Positions 7,905 to 17,077 of a DNA stretch of 64,000 bases are shown in pieces. Under the pieces are notes generated by a model, which was not told the origin of the DNA, did not search any database, and saw only the letters and a list, made by a program, of their open reading frames with translations. The DNA comes from DASYKT01 sp035995185 (lineage in GTDB: Bacteria > Acidobacteriota > Blastocatellia > Pyrinomonadales > Pyrinomonadaceae). The stretch is taken from positions 35,892 to 99,891 of the forward strand of contig DASYKT010000012.1 of NCBI GenBank assembly GCA_035995185.1, given 5' to 3'. Within the stretch, counting starts at the first letter, position 1. Every line of letters starts with the position of its first letter. Made by a program: the position numbers and the translations under genes.

Positions 7905-8414
7905 CTAATACTCCAACAATTCAATTCTTTTCAACTGCCCGTTTTTAAACTTAAGAACAAATATCTTGTCGTATTCCGTCTCCAAGAGTTCTTTGAATTT
8001 TTGCTCGCCTATTAACAGATTAATAAGCTGGGGCGTGGTGGTGTTGTGGCCGACGACGACGATGCGGCGGGCTTTGCTGTCCTTTACCGAGGCCGCGATG
8101 TCATTCAACTTGCGTGGATCGTAGATCTGCGCCTCGATTTTGTATTTTTCCGCGAGCGGGGCGGCGGTAGCGCGGGTGCGTTTGTAATTGGAGGAATAGA
8201 TCGCATAGGGCCGGTATTTTTTTATCGCTTTCGGCAGGCGCTGCGCACGTTCCTTGCCTGCGGCGGAAAGCTCCGGGTCGGACGAGTTCTGTTCCGGCGA
8301 AAGATCTTTTTCCGCGTGGCGGATCAGGATGACCGTTTTCTTTTGCGCCCGCGCTTCACCGCCTAAAAAAACAAAGAGGCCCGCGCCCAGCATCAACGTT
8401 AAAATTATTTTCAT
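7905..8414 (-). CDS. Exported histidine phosphatase (SixA/phosphoglycerate-mutase-like)
   Basis: 169 residues from the ATG at 8414, which gives a clear signal peptide (MKIILTLMLGAGLFVFLGG, cleavage after ARA). The mature part begins KKTVILIRHAEK, the RHG phosphohistidine motif, followed by SAAGKERAQRL, YSSNYKRTRATAAPLA with the second Arg, and VVVGHNTT with the second His. This is the histidine phosphatase fold, in the short form. The substrate is unknown. An upstream in-frame extension would overlap the methyltransferase and lose the signal peptide. It starts 8 bases after the methyltransferase stop, so it is the last gene of a four-gene run. Confidence 0.87.
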   Translation of the reverse strand: MKIILTLMLGAGLFVFLGGEARAQKKTVILIRHAEKDLSPEQNSSDPELSAAGKERAQRLPKAIKKYRPYAIYSSNYKRTRATAAPLAEKYKIEAQIYDPRKLNDIAASVKDSKARRIVVVGHNTTTPQLINLLIGEQKFKELLETEYDKIFVLKFKNGQLKRIELLEY

Positions 8415-8422
8415 AGTTTCAC

Positions 8423-9358
8423 TTATACGTGCGATTCCAGCATTTCGTTTAAGACCGCCATATGATCTATGCGCGGCACTCCGGCATCGACGAGTTTCTG
8501 CCAAACTTTTTTTGCCTCAGCGAATTTTTCCTGGTGGACGTACCACATTACTTTTGCCGCTGCGACGTTCGGCAGTTTTTCCGCCGACACGATTTTCATC
8601 GCATACTCGAACGCTTCATCCACCTCGGAATCGGAAAAACTTTCAAAGCCGTAGCCCATTTGCAGCAATTCTGTTGGAATTGGCTTAACCAGCCTGAACA
8701 CAAGGCTTTGCGAACGCGGCACTTCCTCGGCAAACTCGAAATATTCCCGAAATTTCCATTGCAGCACGTGTATCCACGGCGCAAAATGATGCGCAAAATC
8801 CTGGTGCAGTATCATCCCCTTTCCCGGCAGCAGCGACGGGTAAAAATGCCGGACGATGCCGTTTGCCAGGTCCCAGGTCTTCATCGCGTCGATCAGCAAA
8901 AATTCCACCGGCTTGCCATTCCAGCCCAGCTGTACCAGATCACCCGCGCAAATTTCTATCCGCGAAGAATACTTCTCCGTTCGCCGCTCAAACTCCGCCA
9001 CAAAATTATCGCCTTCTTTATATTTCGCCAGCAGGTTCGTGCCCGCCGTGCTCTCATTCATCCAATCAAACCAGATAAAAAGATCGTAGGCGTAAACTTT
9101 TTTGTCCGAATTTAAAAACGCGGGATTTTTCAGCAGCCCTTCGAGCAGCGAAAGCGTCGTCGAACCAAGCCAGCACCCGAGATCGACAACCTCACCCGCG
9201 CCTGTGTAAATTTCCCGTCCATAGCGCGTGCAGTATTCCTGCTCGGTCTTTGAGGTCATCCCCAGCAATTGCGAATTCAGCAGCCGCTTTGCGCGCATAT
9301 AGACGCCGTGCAAAAAAGCATTCTTTCGTAAAGTTTTTCTTATTTTTTGTAAGGCCAC
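8423..9358 (-). CDS. Class I SAM-dependent methyltransferase-like protein
   Basis: 311 residues. The SAM-binding motif I is EVVDLGCWLGSTT (about 56-68), motif II falls at KVYAYDLF, and FLLIDAMKTWD marks the next strand; GMILHQDFAH follows. This layout resembles TylF/class-I methyltransferases linked to secondary metabolites and glycans. The C-terminal third is helical and TPR-like (NVAAAKVMWYVHQEKFAEAKK). The substrate is unknown. The gene starts 6 bases after the GlcD-like stop codon, indicating co-transcription. Confidence 0.75.
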   Translation of the reverse strand: MALQKIRKTLRKNAFLHGVYMRAKRLLNSQLLGMTSKTEQEYCTRYGREIYTGAGEVVDLGCWLGSTTLSLLEGLLKNPAFLNSDKKVYAYDLFIWFDWMNESTAGTNLLAKYKEGDNFVAEFERRTEKYSSRIEICAGDLVQLGWNGKPVEFLLIDAMKTWDLANGIVRHFYPSLLPGKGMILHQDFAHHFAPWIHVLQWKFREYFEFAEEVPRSQSLVFRLVKPIPTELLQMGYGFESFSDSEVDEAFEYAMKIVSAEKLPNVAAAKVMWYVHQEKFAEAKKVWQKLVDAGVPRIDHMAVLNEMLESHV

Positions 9359-9364
9359 TTTTTA

Positions 9365-10789
9365 TCAGACAAACATCTTGCCGGGGTTTAAAATGCCGTT
9401 CGGGTCAAAAACTTTTTTGATGCCTTTCATTATTTCCATGGCGGTTTTGTCGATGGCGTAATCCATGTACGGCGCTTTGACATAACCGATGCCGTGCTCG
9501 CCCGAGATGGTGCCGCCCAGGCGCACTGAAAGCTCAAAAGTTTCCTTCACGCATTCCCGCGCGCGCGCGATCGAATCGGCATCTTCGCGATCGCATAAAA
9601 AGTTCACGTGAATATTGCCGTCGCCGGCGTGGCCGAAATTGGCGACAAAAGTATCGTGCGCGCGGCCGATCTCTTCGATACGGGCGACCAGCTCCGGCAC
9701 TTTCGAACGCGGCACCACCACGTCTTCATTTATCTTCAGCGTGCCGAATTTCATCAGGCTGGGCGAGATCGCGCGGCGCACATCCCAGAGCTTATCTTCG
9801 TCTTCTTTATTTTGCGCGCGGATGACATCAAAGCCGCCGTTTTCCGAGATGATGCGTTCGATCAAGATCGCATTTTTTTCCACTTCCTGACCGGAGCCAT
9901 CGACCGCCACCAGCAGCACCGCCTTAGCGTCCTTCGACAAACCGAACGCATAATTTTGCTCGATGGCTTCGATGCAGTGTTCATCGATCACTTCCATCGC
10001 CATCGGCAGCAAGCCCTCGGGCGTAAATTTCGTCAGCACCTTGCAAGCCTCTTCCATCGAGCGAAACGAAGCACGCACTGTCGCCGTGGCTTCCGGCGCT
10101 GGCAAAAGTTTTAGCGTGGCTTCGGTAATGATGCCGAGCATTCCTTCCGAACCGCACATTAACCCCGTCAGATCAAACCCCACCACATTCTTAACCGTCT
10201 TGCCGCCCGTTCTTAGCACCTCGCCCGTCGCGGTAACTACCTCCAGCCCAAGCACATAATGTTTTGTCACGCCATATTTCGGGGTGCGCATTCCACCGGC
10301 GTTCTCGGCAATATTGCCGCCGATAAAACTGTCTTTATAACTGGCGGGGTCGGGCGGAAAGATCAGCCCGTGCTTTTCCACCGCCTGCTGCAATTCATAG
10401 GTCGTCAGGCCAGGCTGGCAGATCACATACAGGTCGTCGACGTTTATCTCGACGATCTTTTTCATCCGGTCGGTGCCGATCACGATGCCGCCGTCCACCG
10501 GAACCGCGCCGCCCGTATATCCCACGCCGCCGCCGCGCGCGGTCACCGGAAAATTCACTTCGTTAGCTAGTTTTAATATCTCGGCCATCTGCGCGGTCGA
10601 TTCGGGAAAGACCACTGCCTCCGGCGGAAATTTTTCCTTCACCGCGTCCGCGCCGTATGGCTCGACCTTTTCCGGTTCGACCAAAACATTTTCCGCGCCG
10701 ACGATCGCGCGCAGTTTTTCCAGCACCTCCGGTTTTGAGGCGTGGGTTGTCTTTCGTCCGCTTGACTGGAAATGAATTGATTCGAACAT
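9365..10789 (-). CDS. glcD: FAD-linked oxidase, GlcD/D-lactate dehydrogenase type
   Basis: 474 residues. The FAD-binding PCMH domain shows PVTARGGGVGYTGGAVP and the downstream IAENAGGMRTPKYGVTKHYV and KTVKNVVGFDLTGLMCGSEG blocks. The C-terminal substrate domain has NFGHAGDGNIHVNFL and ends with SGEHGIGYVKAPYM and DPNGILNPGKMF. The family oxidises 2-hydroxy acids such as glycolate or D-lactate and passes electrons onward. glcE and glcF partners are absent, so D-lactate or another hydroxy acid is as likely as glycolate. The 5' region contains a small palindrome (aaagagat/atctcttt). It lies 18 bases downstream of the M48 protease gene. Confidence 0.88.
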   Translation of the reverse strand: MFESIHFQSSGRKTTHASKPEVLEKLRAIVGAENVLVEPEKVEPYGADAVKEKFPPEAVVFPESTAQMAEILKLANEVNFPVTARGGGVGYTGGAVPVDGGIVIGTDRMKKIVEINVDDLYVICQPGLTTYELQQAVEKHGLIFPPDPASYKDSFIGGNIAENAGGMRTPKYGVTKHYVLGLEVVTATGEVLRTGGKTVKNVVGFDLTGLMCGSEGMLGIITEATLKLLPAPEATATVRASFRSMEEACKVLTKFTPEGLLPMAMEVIDEHCIEAIEQNYAFGLSKDAKAVLLVAVDGSGQEVEKNAILIERIISENGGFDVIRAQNKEDEDKLWDVRRAISPSLMKFGTLKINEDVVVPRSKVPELVARIEEIGRAHDTFVANFGHAGDGNIHVNFLCDREDADSIARARECVKETFELSVRLGGTISGEHGIGYVKAPYMDYAIDKTAMEIMKGIKKVFDPNGILNPGKMFV

Positions 10790-10807
10790 AAAGAGATCTT
10801 TATCTCT

Positions 10808-12832
10808 TTATATTTTTGCCCGAACCGCCTTTTCTAGCAAGTCGTTCATTTCGTTGGTGAGCGCCCCTCGGTCTTTGAACAGGTCCCAGACCATGCCGGT
10901 GAGCGGTGCTGTTTCTCTGGCCTTGACCCCGCTTGTAAGCCGGAAACGATCTTGCGGGCTCGGGTGGGTATCGTCTTCCGTGGTCGGCCGCGTCAGAAAT
11001 TTGTTCATTTCTTCTTCCAGGTTTTTCTTCACATCATCATCCTGCGCGGACAGCTCGTAGAGATTTTGTATCATCCGGTTGGCCTTGATCGCTTCGCCGA
11101 TCTCCTTGTTGGCCAAATGGCTAAACTCCACTTCGCGGCGAATGACGTGGGTCAATCCTTCGCGAAAAGTATCGGGGCCGTATTGATACGCGGCCACGCG
11201 GTCCGCCAGTATTTCCTGCAGCCGGGTCGCACCGTGGGTAATGCGCCGAAAGATGAAATGGTAGAGACGCAAAAACTGGAACGCTATGTTATAGAACGTC
11301 GCGGTGCCGCTTAAGGCCATGGCTTCCGCTAAATGGATAATGTGATTATTTACCCGCATTGCCATCGCGCCGCCGGCCGTGTCGCGATTGGAAAAGTGGC
11401 CGTACTCGTGCGCCAGTACGGCGCGAAATGAATTTTGCTTGAAATCATTTAGCACCGCCGTGCCTAGAATAAGGATCCGGTCGGCTTTATCGTTCATCTT
11501 GGCCCACATCCCGCCGCGTTCATACACCGCCAGGTCTGTGCCGGGCGTGACGCGAATTTCATTGACGGGCCGGGTCTGAACGGTCTGCGCCACATCGCGT
11601 GCCAGCGCCCATAAACCCGGCGCTTCTTGTTCGCTTAAGGCCCGTCCCGGATCTTCCGCCTTGATGCGGACAAATATCGATCTGACCATGTAAAAAATGG
11701 TTATCAATCCTACCAACCCGAAAATGAAAAGCAGTTTGACGGGAACTATGCCGACCGTCAGGAAAAAGAGGGCCGCGCCAATGGTCAGCGCAATGATCAA
11801 CAGCACCACCACCGGCTGAGAAATGTAATAGTAGACACCGCCAAAAGTAATGACCGCGCGATAGATCTTGCGCAATCCCGCCTGCCCGCCGCCGGTAATA
11901 TCATTAGGATCGGAATTTTCCACCGAGTAAAGAGTTCTCGCCGAAAGAATTTTCCCGACAAAGAACAACAGGATCAGTCCCACTATCCAGGCGGCAAAAA
12001 AATAAAGGCCGTAAGCGATATACTTTCCTCCGGGGATTACGGTCTGCTGTGTTTGAGCTTCCTGGGCATTTGCGATCGCCAGAAATATCCGCTCGGCTTC
12101 TTCGTGAGGAAGTCCTGCCGTTTCAGCCTGCCTGATCTCCTCCTGCGCCGAGGCGTAAGCTCCAAAGTTTGCCAGCCGGATCCCGTTGTAATAATGGGTC
12201 GCCATATCGTTCGGCGCTATTTCTTTTAGCGCCAGCGCAGCCTTGTTAAAGTCATCCATCTTGTTCGAAACGAAGCTCAGCTCGGCGATCACCATCATCG
12301 CATCCTTATCTTTTTTACCGCCTTTTTCAAAGCTCTCTTTCGCCAGTGCGAGTGCCTGTGCGATCTCAGCCGGAGTTGACTCCTGGTTATCCGGGCCGGG
12401 ATTTATCAGCGCGGTAGCCTGGCCCAGCAAATTATCGGCGCTGCGGTTAAGGCTGAGCGCTTTCTGCGTCAGCTCCAATCCTTCTTTTCGTTTCCCGGAA
12501 TCGATAAGAGCGTATCCCAGCCGTCTTAGGGCCGGTTCAAAATTCGGCGCTTGTTTCAGCACTTCGTTGTAAAGAGGGATCGCCTGCCCGTAATCCCCGC
12601 CGTCCAGAGCTTCAGTAGCCTTCTTGAAAGTTTGCACGGCCTTAGGCGCCGTCTTTTGCAATTCCTGTAGGATGCGCTGCTCTCTGGCCGGGTCGCGCGG
12701 GTAAACTTGTTGCTGCGTTTGCTGTTGCGCCGGAGGCGGGGGTTCCGTTGATAAGATCTGCGACAAACCCGGTACGGACGAAACGATACAAATGGAAAGA
12801 ATAACTAAAGATCTGGCTGCGAAAAGCCTCAT
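10808..12832 (-). CDS. M48-family metalloprotease with TPR-like N-terminus
   Basis: 674 residues from the ATG at 12832, chosen because AGGAGA lies 8 bases upstream and the product then starts with a signal peptide (MRLFAARSLVILSICIVSS). Order of parts: Pro/Gln-rich linker, TPR-type repeats (ALDGGDYGQAIPLYNEVLK, then NFEPALRRLGYALIDSGKRK), a membrane segment at YGLYFFAAWIVGLILLFFVG, a long hydrophobic double segment, and the protease domain with the zinc motif AHEYGH and the third ligand in LQEILADRVA. M48 proteases such as HtpX and BepA degrade or help fold membrane and envelope proteins. It heads a run with glcD-like, methyltransferase and phosphatase genes. Confidence 0.87.
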   Translation of the reverse strand: MRLFAARSLVILSICIVSSVPGLSQILSTEPPPPAQQQTQQQVYPRDPAREQRILQELQKTAPKAVQTFKKATEALDGGDYGQAIPLYNEVLKQAPNFEPALRRLGYALIDSGKRKEGLELTQKALSLNRSADNLLGQATALINPGPDNQESTPAEIAQALALAKESFEKGGKKDKDAMMVIAELSFVSNKMDDFNKAALALKEIAPNDMATHYYNGIRLANFGAYASAQEEIRQAETAGLPHEEAERIFLAIANAQEAQTQQTVIPGGKYIAYGLYFFAAWIVGLILLFFVGKILSARTLYSVENSDPNDITGGGQAGLRKIYRAVITFGGVYYYISQPVVVLLIIALTIGAALFFLTVGIVPVKLLFIFGLVGLITIFYMVRSIFVRIKAEDPGRALSEQEAPGLWALARDVAQTVQTRPVNEIRVTPGTDLAVYERGGMWAKMNDKADRILILGTAVLNDFKQNSFRAVLAHEYGHFSNRDTAGGAMAMRVNNHIIHLAEAMALSGTATFYNIAFQFLRLYHFIFRRITHGATRLQEILADRVAAYQYGPDTFREGLTHVIRREVEFSHLANKEIGEAIKANRMIQNLYELSAQDDDVKKNLEEEMNKFLTRPTTEDDTHPSPQDRFRLTSGVKARETAPLTGMVWDLFKDRGALTNEMNDLLEKAVRAKI

Positions 12833-12931
12833 AAAAGCTGTCTCCTGAAACGATGTGTGACGGGGATTTTTTTGATGAACGGAGCTAAGGTACGCAAACG
12901 GGTATTTCGTCAAATATAAGCGGTTTGATTT

Positions 12932-13306
12932 TCAGGCCGGATCAAACAGGCTGGGCTGATCGTCGTCCTCTTCCTCATAGCCTTCCGGTTTCCAACGGTA
13001 ATCTTCCAGGCTGCATTTTCCTTTTTCGTTAAAGACGACGCCTTCCTGTTCGAGCAGCATTTGCTGCTTGTTGTGCGGCAGCAGCAGGTGCTGGGTCGAA
13101 CACATTCCCTGCGAATTTATCACGCGCTGCCAGGGCACACCTTCATCCGCCGCGTGCATTACGTATCCGACCGTTCGCGCCGTGTAGCCTTCGCCCAGCA
13201 GGATAGCGATCTGGCCATAGGTCATCAGCCTGCCCTGGGGGATTTGCCGCACGATATCGAAAACCCGCGTGCGATAATTTTTGTCGTTTACGTCCATTGG
13301 AATCAC
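12932..13306 (-). CDS. Alkyltransferase-like protein (ATL)
   Basis: 124 residues, resembling the DNA-binding domain of O6-alkylguanine-DNA alkyltransferase: IPQGRLMTYGQIA, ARTVGYVMHA and the active-site region VPWQRVINSQG. The alkyl-accepting Cys of PCHR is Trp59, so the protein cannot repair by itself. Known ATL proteins bind alkylated guanine and hand it to nucleotide excision repair. The acidic tail (EEEDDDQPSLFDPA) is an addition. The start is uncertain: GTG at 13306 or ATG at 13297; neither has a good SD. It is 99 bases upstream of the M48 gene. Confidence 0.88.
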   Translation of the reverse strand: MIPMDVNDKNYRTRVFDIVRQIPQGRLMTYGQIAILLGEGYTARTVGYVMHAADEGVPWQRVINSQGMCSTQHLLLPHNKQQMLLEQEGVVFNEKGKCSLEDYRWKPEGYEEEDDDQPSLFDPA

Positions 13307-13330
13307 GAAAGCTGTTAGCTGCCTGATTTA

Positions 13331-14131
13331 CTATTTTAACTTTTCCGTCAAATAACCAAATGTCTTACGCAATATATCACGCGTCTGCCCGGTATCGTCG
13401 CGCAGCTCGAACGCGTGCTGTCCATTCGGATAATTGTAAAAAGTTATATCCGCGTTCTTGTTTATCGCTTCATGGACAAAGAGGTCGATCGCATTGTTAA
13501 TAAATTGCGAATCGCGCCCCGCGCGCACCACCAGCATCGGCGGAAGTTTTTCGCCCAGCGCCGTCACCTGCCTGCGTGAAGTCATTCCAAGAATTCCGTA
13601 ATAGCTGATCACCGCTTTTACATAAGGCTGATTTTCCTGCAGCCCGGCGATGGTCAGCGCGCCGCCCGCGGAAAATGTCCACACGACGATCCGATCCTTG
13701 TCGATGCCGTATTTCCCCGCATTTTCGCGCACAAAAGCGATCGCGGACAACGTGTCTTCCAGCCCCGTGGCATAACCGGCTTCACCCTGCGGAAAGCGCT
13801 TGTTGAAATTGACCGCGATCATGCCGCTGGCCGCCGTCAGTTCACCGTAGTCTTTATAAACATTCCAATGCTTTGTCTCGCTCGCGCCGCTGACAAAAAA
13901 CACCGCCGGAAGCATCGCGCCGGCTTTTATTTCCGCCGGCGAATAAATATCCATCTTGAGTTCCGCGGCCTCCGTCTTTTTATAGACGATATCTTTTTGC
14001 ACCCGGGCTTTTTCCTGTCCAGGCACATGATAGAAAATATGCGGGACCGCCGGATCGTTCTGCGAGTTTTGCGCCCGGGCGGTAACAGCAAAACACAGCG
14101 CCATCAAAATAATTCCCAGTATGATCTTCAT
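13331..14131 (-). CDS. Exported alpha/beta hydrolase (dienelactone-hydrolase/BD-FAE-like)
   Basis: 266 residues from the ATG at 14131, giving a signal peptide that ends ...CFAVTARA. I reject the longer frame to 14257, which overlaps the upstream gene and buries the signal. The fold markers are LPAVFFVSGAS (oxyanion-hole strand), VVWTFSAGGALTI with Ser in the nucleophile elbow (G replaced: TFSAGG), VVRAGRDSQFIN with the Asp, and NGQHAFE with the His. Probably a periplasmic esterase or peptidase-like hydrolase. It is separated from the metallo-beta-lactamase-fold gene by 34 bases, so the two are likely co-transcribed. Confidence 0.8.
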   Translation of the reverse strand: MKIILGIILMALCFAVTARAQNSQNDPAVPHIFYHVPGQEKARVQKDIVYKKTEAAELKMDIYSPAEIKAGAMLPAVFFVSGASETKHWNVYKDYGELTAASGMIAVNFNKRFPQGEAGYATGLEDTLSAIAFVRENAGKYGIDKDRIVVWTFSAGGALTIAGLQENQPYVKAVISYYGILGMTSRRQVTALGEKLPPMLVVRAGRDSQFINNAIDLFVHEAINKNADITFYNYPNGQHAFELRDDTGQTRDILRKTFGYLTEKLK

Positions 14132-14165
14132 AAATAGACTGATAAATAATACTACGCCGCGCAGC

Positions 14166-15665
14166 TCAACGACTGCCGCTGAGCTCCAAAACCTTCTCGA
14201 CGTGCTCCATCGTCGCGTATAGAGTCCCGTGAAAACCGTAGATCCGCGCGGGTGCAAGTTTGTTTTTCTTTAGCCAGTTGGCAAAGAAAGGCATCACCGT
14301 CATCCGGTCTTTCGGCGGAAAAGAAGCATCGCCGTTAAAGTAAAACAGGTCGCCCTGAAAAATATAATTTTCCTGCGGCAGATATACGATAATATTTTCC
14401 TCGGTGTGCGGATTTTTCCAGACGTTAATTAATTCCACCGTCCGCTGCCCGTCGGAAATGGTCCGCTTTCCCGCAAATGTTTCCACTCTCAACCCCGGCA
14501 CAAAGTTCTCATAAAATGTTTTGTTGCCCGGCGAGGTTAGCACCGTAGGGCTTTCAGCCATAAACGCCCGCAGGCCTCCCATGTGATCGCTATGAGAATG
14601 CGTGATCACGACATATTTTATCGGTTTATTCGGAATTGTCTGCCTGATCCTGGCGATAAATTCTTCCGTTACCGAATTGATATCGCCGATCGTTTCCAGC
14701 GGAGTATCTTCCACGCTCGGATGATTTGCCGGGGCTTCCACCGCCAGCACAAAGTCCTTGAACTCGATGAACATCGGCTGAAAACCGCTCACCCCATAGA
14801 CATAATAAACGCCTTTGGCGATCTCTTTGACCGTGCCCGCCGGGGTGACAAATCCTTCGAGTTCGGGCGGCAATTTCATCATCGCCTCGGCTTCGTCCGA
14901 ATTCGCCAGGGCCCGTTCAAAGATCAGGCTGCGAAAAACTTTATCGTTGATCTTTATCTGGTGCGAGACCGGAAACCAGCCCAACTGCGTGTGCCGCCGG
15001 TACTGCGCAAAAACATATTCGACCATGGCAACGCCGATCCCCGGCATATTGGTCGAATATTCGTATTTCGTCAAAAGCTTTGTTTGTTTATCGAAATAGA
15101 GCAAAAGCAGGATCTTCGTATTTGGCAGCATTACCGTGATCAATTCCTGCGGCTTGTTTTCGTAAGTCCGCGCTCCCGCGTAGTGCATGCCCCGCGCATT
15201 TGCCAAAATTTCGAGCAACAGGAAATGCGGAATGCGGCGCGCATCCTGATTGCGGTCTGTCGAGGGAAATTTCACCGCCGACGCATAAGCCGCCCTGGTG
15301 CCGAAATCGGCTACTATGCGGCGCCCGTCCGCAAACATAAATCGCCGCCAGCGGGTAGTGCCGTCACCGCGCTCCGTTTTGTATTCGTAGGCGAGGCGGA
15401 CGCCGTCGGCAAAGACCGCCAGTTTTTCTTCGTGTCTAGTGAAGGTATCTTTTCCTGGATCGTAAGACTGTCCGGCGGCGGTGCCGTTTTCCGTGCCGGT
15501 GGCCGAAAAATAGATCGACTTGAAAGAACTGATCTTTTCTTTTCCGCCGAGAGCGTCTAAAGCGGAATTTAACACCCGCAAAGCGTTCTCGTTTTGCGCC
15601 ACTGCATTACCGGACGCAAGAAGTATAGTCGCCCATATCCCAAAAACAACCGCGAATTTTTTCAT
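14166..15665 (-). CDS. Exported metallo-beta-lactamase-fold hydrolase
   Basis: 499 residues with a signal peptide (MKKFAVVFGIWATILLASG, cleavage near AVA). The first ~250 residues form an outer-membrane-lipoprotein-like beta domain (GGKEKISSFKSIYFSATG). The MBL domain follows: VVITHSHSDHMGG gives the HxHxDH zinc site, NVWKNPHTEENIIVY gives a further His, and FQGDLFYF the bridging Asp. Family members hydrolyse many substrates, so the reaction is not predictable. A role in the periplasm is likely. No SD of strength is seen. Confidence 0.85.
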   Translation of the reverse strand: MKKFAVVFGIWATILLASGNAVAQNENALRVLNSALDALGGKEKISSFKSIYFSATGTENGTAAGQSYDPGKDTFTRHEEKLAVFADGVRLAYEYKTERGDGTTRWRRFMFADGRRIVADFGTRAAYASAVKFPSTDRNQDARRIPHFLLLEILANARGMHYAGARTYENKPQELITVMLPNTKILLLLYFDKQTKLLTKYEYSTNMPGIGVAMVEYVFAQYRRHTQLGWFPVSHQIKINDKVFRSLIFERALANSDEAEAMMKLPPELEGFVTPAGTVKEIAKGVYYVYGVSGFQPMFIEFKDFVLAVEAPANHPSVEDTPLETIGDINSVTEEFIARIRQTIPNKPIKYVVITHSHSDHMGGLRAFMAESPTVLTSPGNKTFYENFVPGLRVETFAGKRTISDGQRTVELINVWKNPHTEENIIVYLPQENYIFQGDLFYFNGDASFPPKDRMTVMPFFANWLKKNKLAPARIYGFHGTLYATMEHVEKVLELSGSR

Positions 15666-15791
15666 TAGTTATCCCGTAGAGACCAAAGTTAAGGATCGAC
15701 CATTAAAAAGCTGTCAGCTATTAGTTTATAGCTAAACCGTGTTTTTAGGTTCGCGGTATGGTTACGTCAGTTTTAAAGATTTGTTTCGCCG

Positions 15792-16310
15792 TTAATTTGC
15801 TGTTTTGATCGATAGCTTTGCCACTTGCCTCACCCAGCGGGCGTGTTTTTTCTGATCCGGCACGATGATCTGCCACGGTCCGCTCTTATCGCCCAGCGCC
15901 TTTCCGTCAGCCTTATCCGCCAGCAAGATCACCGTGTCGGTAAACTCCGGGTCGAATTCAGTCAAAGAAAATACTGCTTTGTAATTGTCCTTCGCTTCAA
16001 CCAGCAAATACTGCGCGACGCGTTTTCCGCGCATCGTATCGCCGCCGAGTTTGACGCCGGCGAGTTTCAGCACATCCGCCACGCTCACACCCTCATACAG
16101 GATCTCTTTGCCATCGTGGTCCTTTGCTTTGACTTGCTGCCGGGAAAGCTTCGCCAGGTCTGCCGCAGTAAATTCAAAACTTTTACCTTCTTCGTTGAGG
16201 ATGATCAGCGAGCTCGGTTTTGTAATAACTGCCTGCGACCCGTTTTGTGCTGACGCTGAAATTGAAAAACAAAAAATAAATGCCGAAAGCGCTAAAAGAA
16301 TTTTTCTCAT
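15792..16310 (-). CDS. Exported molybdopterin-binding-domain-like protein
   Basis: 172 residues with a signal peptide (MRKILLALSAFIFCFSISASA). The mature part (KSFEFTAADLAKLSRQQVKA, LYEGVSVADVLKLAG, DKSGPWQIIVPDQKKHARWVR) resembles the sulfite-oxidase-type molybdopterin domain found in short exported proteins. These short versions usually lack the Cys that binds Mo, and none is present here, so cofactor binding is doubtful. It lies 126 bases upstream of the MBL gene and 48 bases downstream of the cyclase gene. Confidence 0.75.
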   Translation of the reverse strand: MRKILLALSAFIFCFSISASAQNGSQAVITKPSSLIILNEEGKSFEFTAADLAKLSRQQVKAKDHDGKEILYEGVSVADVLKLAGVKLGGDTMRGKRVAQYLLVEAKDNYKAVFSLTEFDPEFTDTVILLADKADGKALGDKSGPWQIIVPDQKKHARWVRQVAKLSIKTAN

Positions 16311-16358
16311 TGTTTTGGTCCTTTGAAATAGCCAACTCTTTGGCCGCCCCCCTATTCA

Positions 16359-17003
16359 CTATTCACTATTCACTGTTCTCAAGATCGTCCTGGCCGGGCT
16401 GCCGTCGCCGCCGCCGCCTATATATTTCAGCGGCAGGCAGGTTATTTCATAATCTCCGGCGGGAACCTGGCGCAGGTCCAGTCCTTCGACGATCACAATA
16501 TTTTTTTCCAGCAGGGTGATATGCGTGGCGAAATCTTCCGAGCCGAATTTTTCCACCGAGAGGTAATCTATTCCCACCAGCTTTAGGCCGCAGCCGGCGA
16601 GCACCCGCGCGGCCCCGGGCGAGATATAAGTAAAATCCGTGCGGAAACCGTCTTCGGGCGTATTCCAAAAGGCCGAGTTTCGCGTTTTAAATAAAATTCG
16701 CTCGACATTTGCCAAATCTCCCAAATGTTCCGGTTCAATTGCCATTACTTCGTCGGATAATTCCAGCACGCGGCAATTGCCGACGAGCGATTCGAGCGGT
16801 ATCTCATGGACGCGCGCGCCGCCCTCGATAAAATGATTGGGCGCATCCACGTGGCTGGCGGTGTGCACGCCGACGCAGATTTGCGAAACATTGGCCGCGT
16901 CGCCCTTGGCGATCGATTTGCAAAGGTCTATCTTTGCCGGCGGGTCACCCTGATAGATCGGGGTCTCAGAGCTGATAGGCACCGTCACGTCGTAAATTTT
17001 CAT
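16359..17003 (-). CDS. Cyclase-family metal hydrolase (kynurenine-formamidase-like)
   Basis: 214 residues. The signature HTASHVDAPNHF carries the HxxxHxDxPxH metal-binding set, preceded by YDVTVPISSETPIYQGDPP, and followed by LVGIDYLSVEKFG and the C-terminal CLPLKYIGGGGDGSPARTIL. The family includes kynurenine formamidase KynB and other amide/lactone hydrolases. No other kynurenine genes are in the window, so the substrate is open. The gene is divergent from the acetyltransferase gene starting at 17078, with 74 bases between starts. Confidence 0.85.
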   Translation of the reverse strand: MKIYDVTVPISSETPIYQGDPPAKIDLCKSIAKGDAANVSQICVGVHTASHVDAPNHFIEGGARVHEIPLESLVGNCRVLELSDEVMAIEPEHLGDLANVERILFKTRNSAFWNTPEDGFRTDFTYISPGAARVLAGCGLKLVGIDYLSVEKFGSEDFATHITLLEKNIVIVEGLDLRQVPAGDYEITCLPLKYIGGGGDGSPARTILRTVNSE

Positions 17004-17077
17004 TAGCTAAGCATAATTCAGCCAATTAATTCCAGCAAGATTTGGCAAAGTTAAACGCATCTGTTAGAAATAAAGGT

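Noticed and set aside
14132..14257. Longer start for the exported alpha/beta hydrolase
   Set aside because: The extension would overlap the upstream MBL gene and hide the signal peptide.
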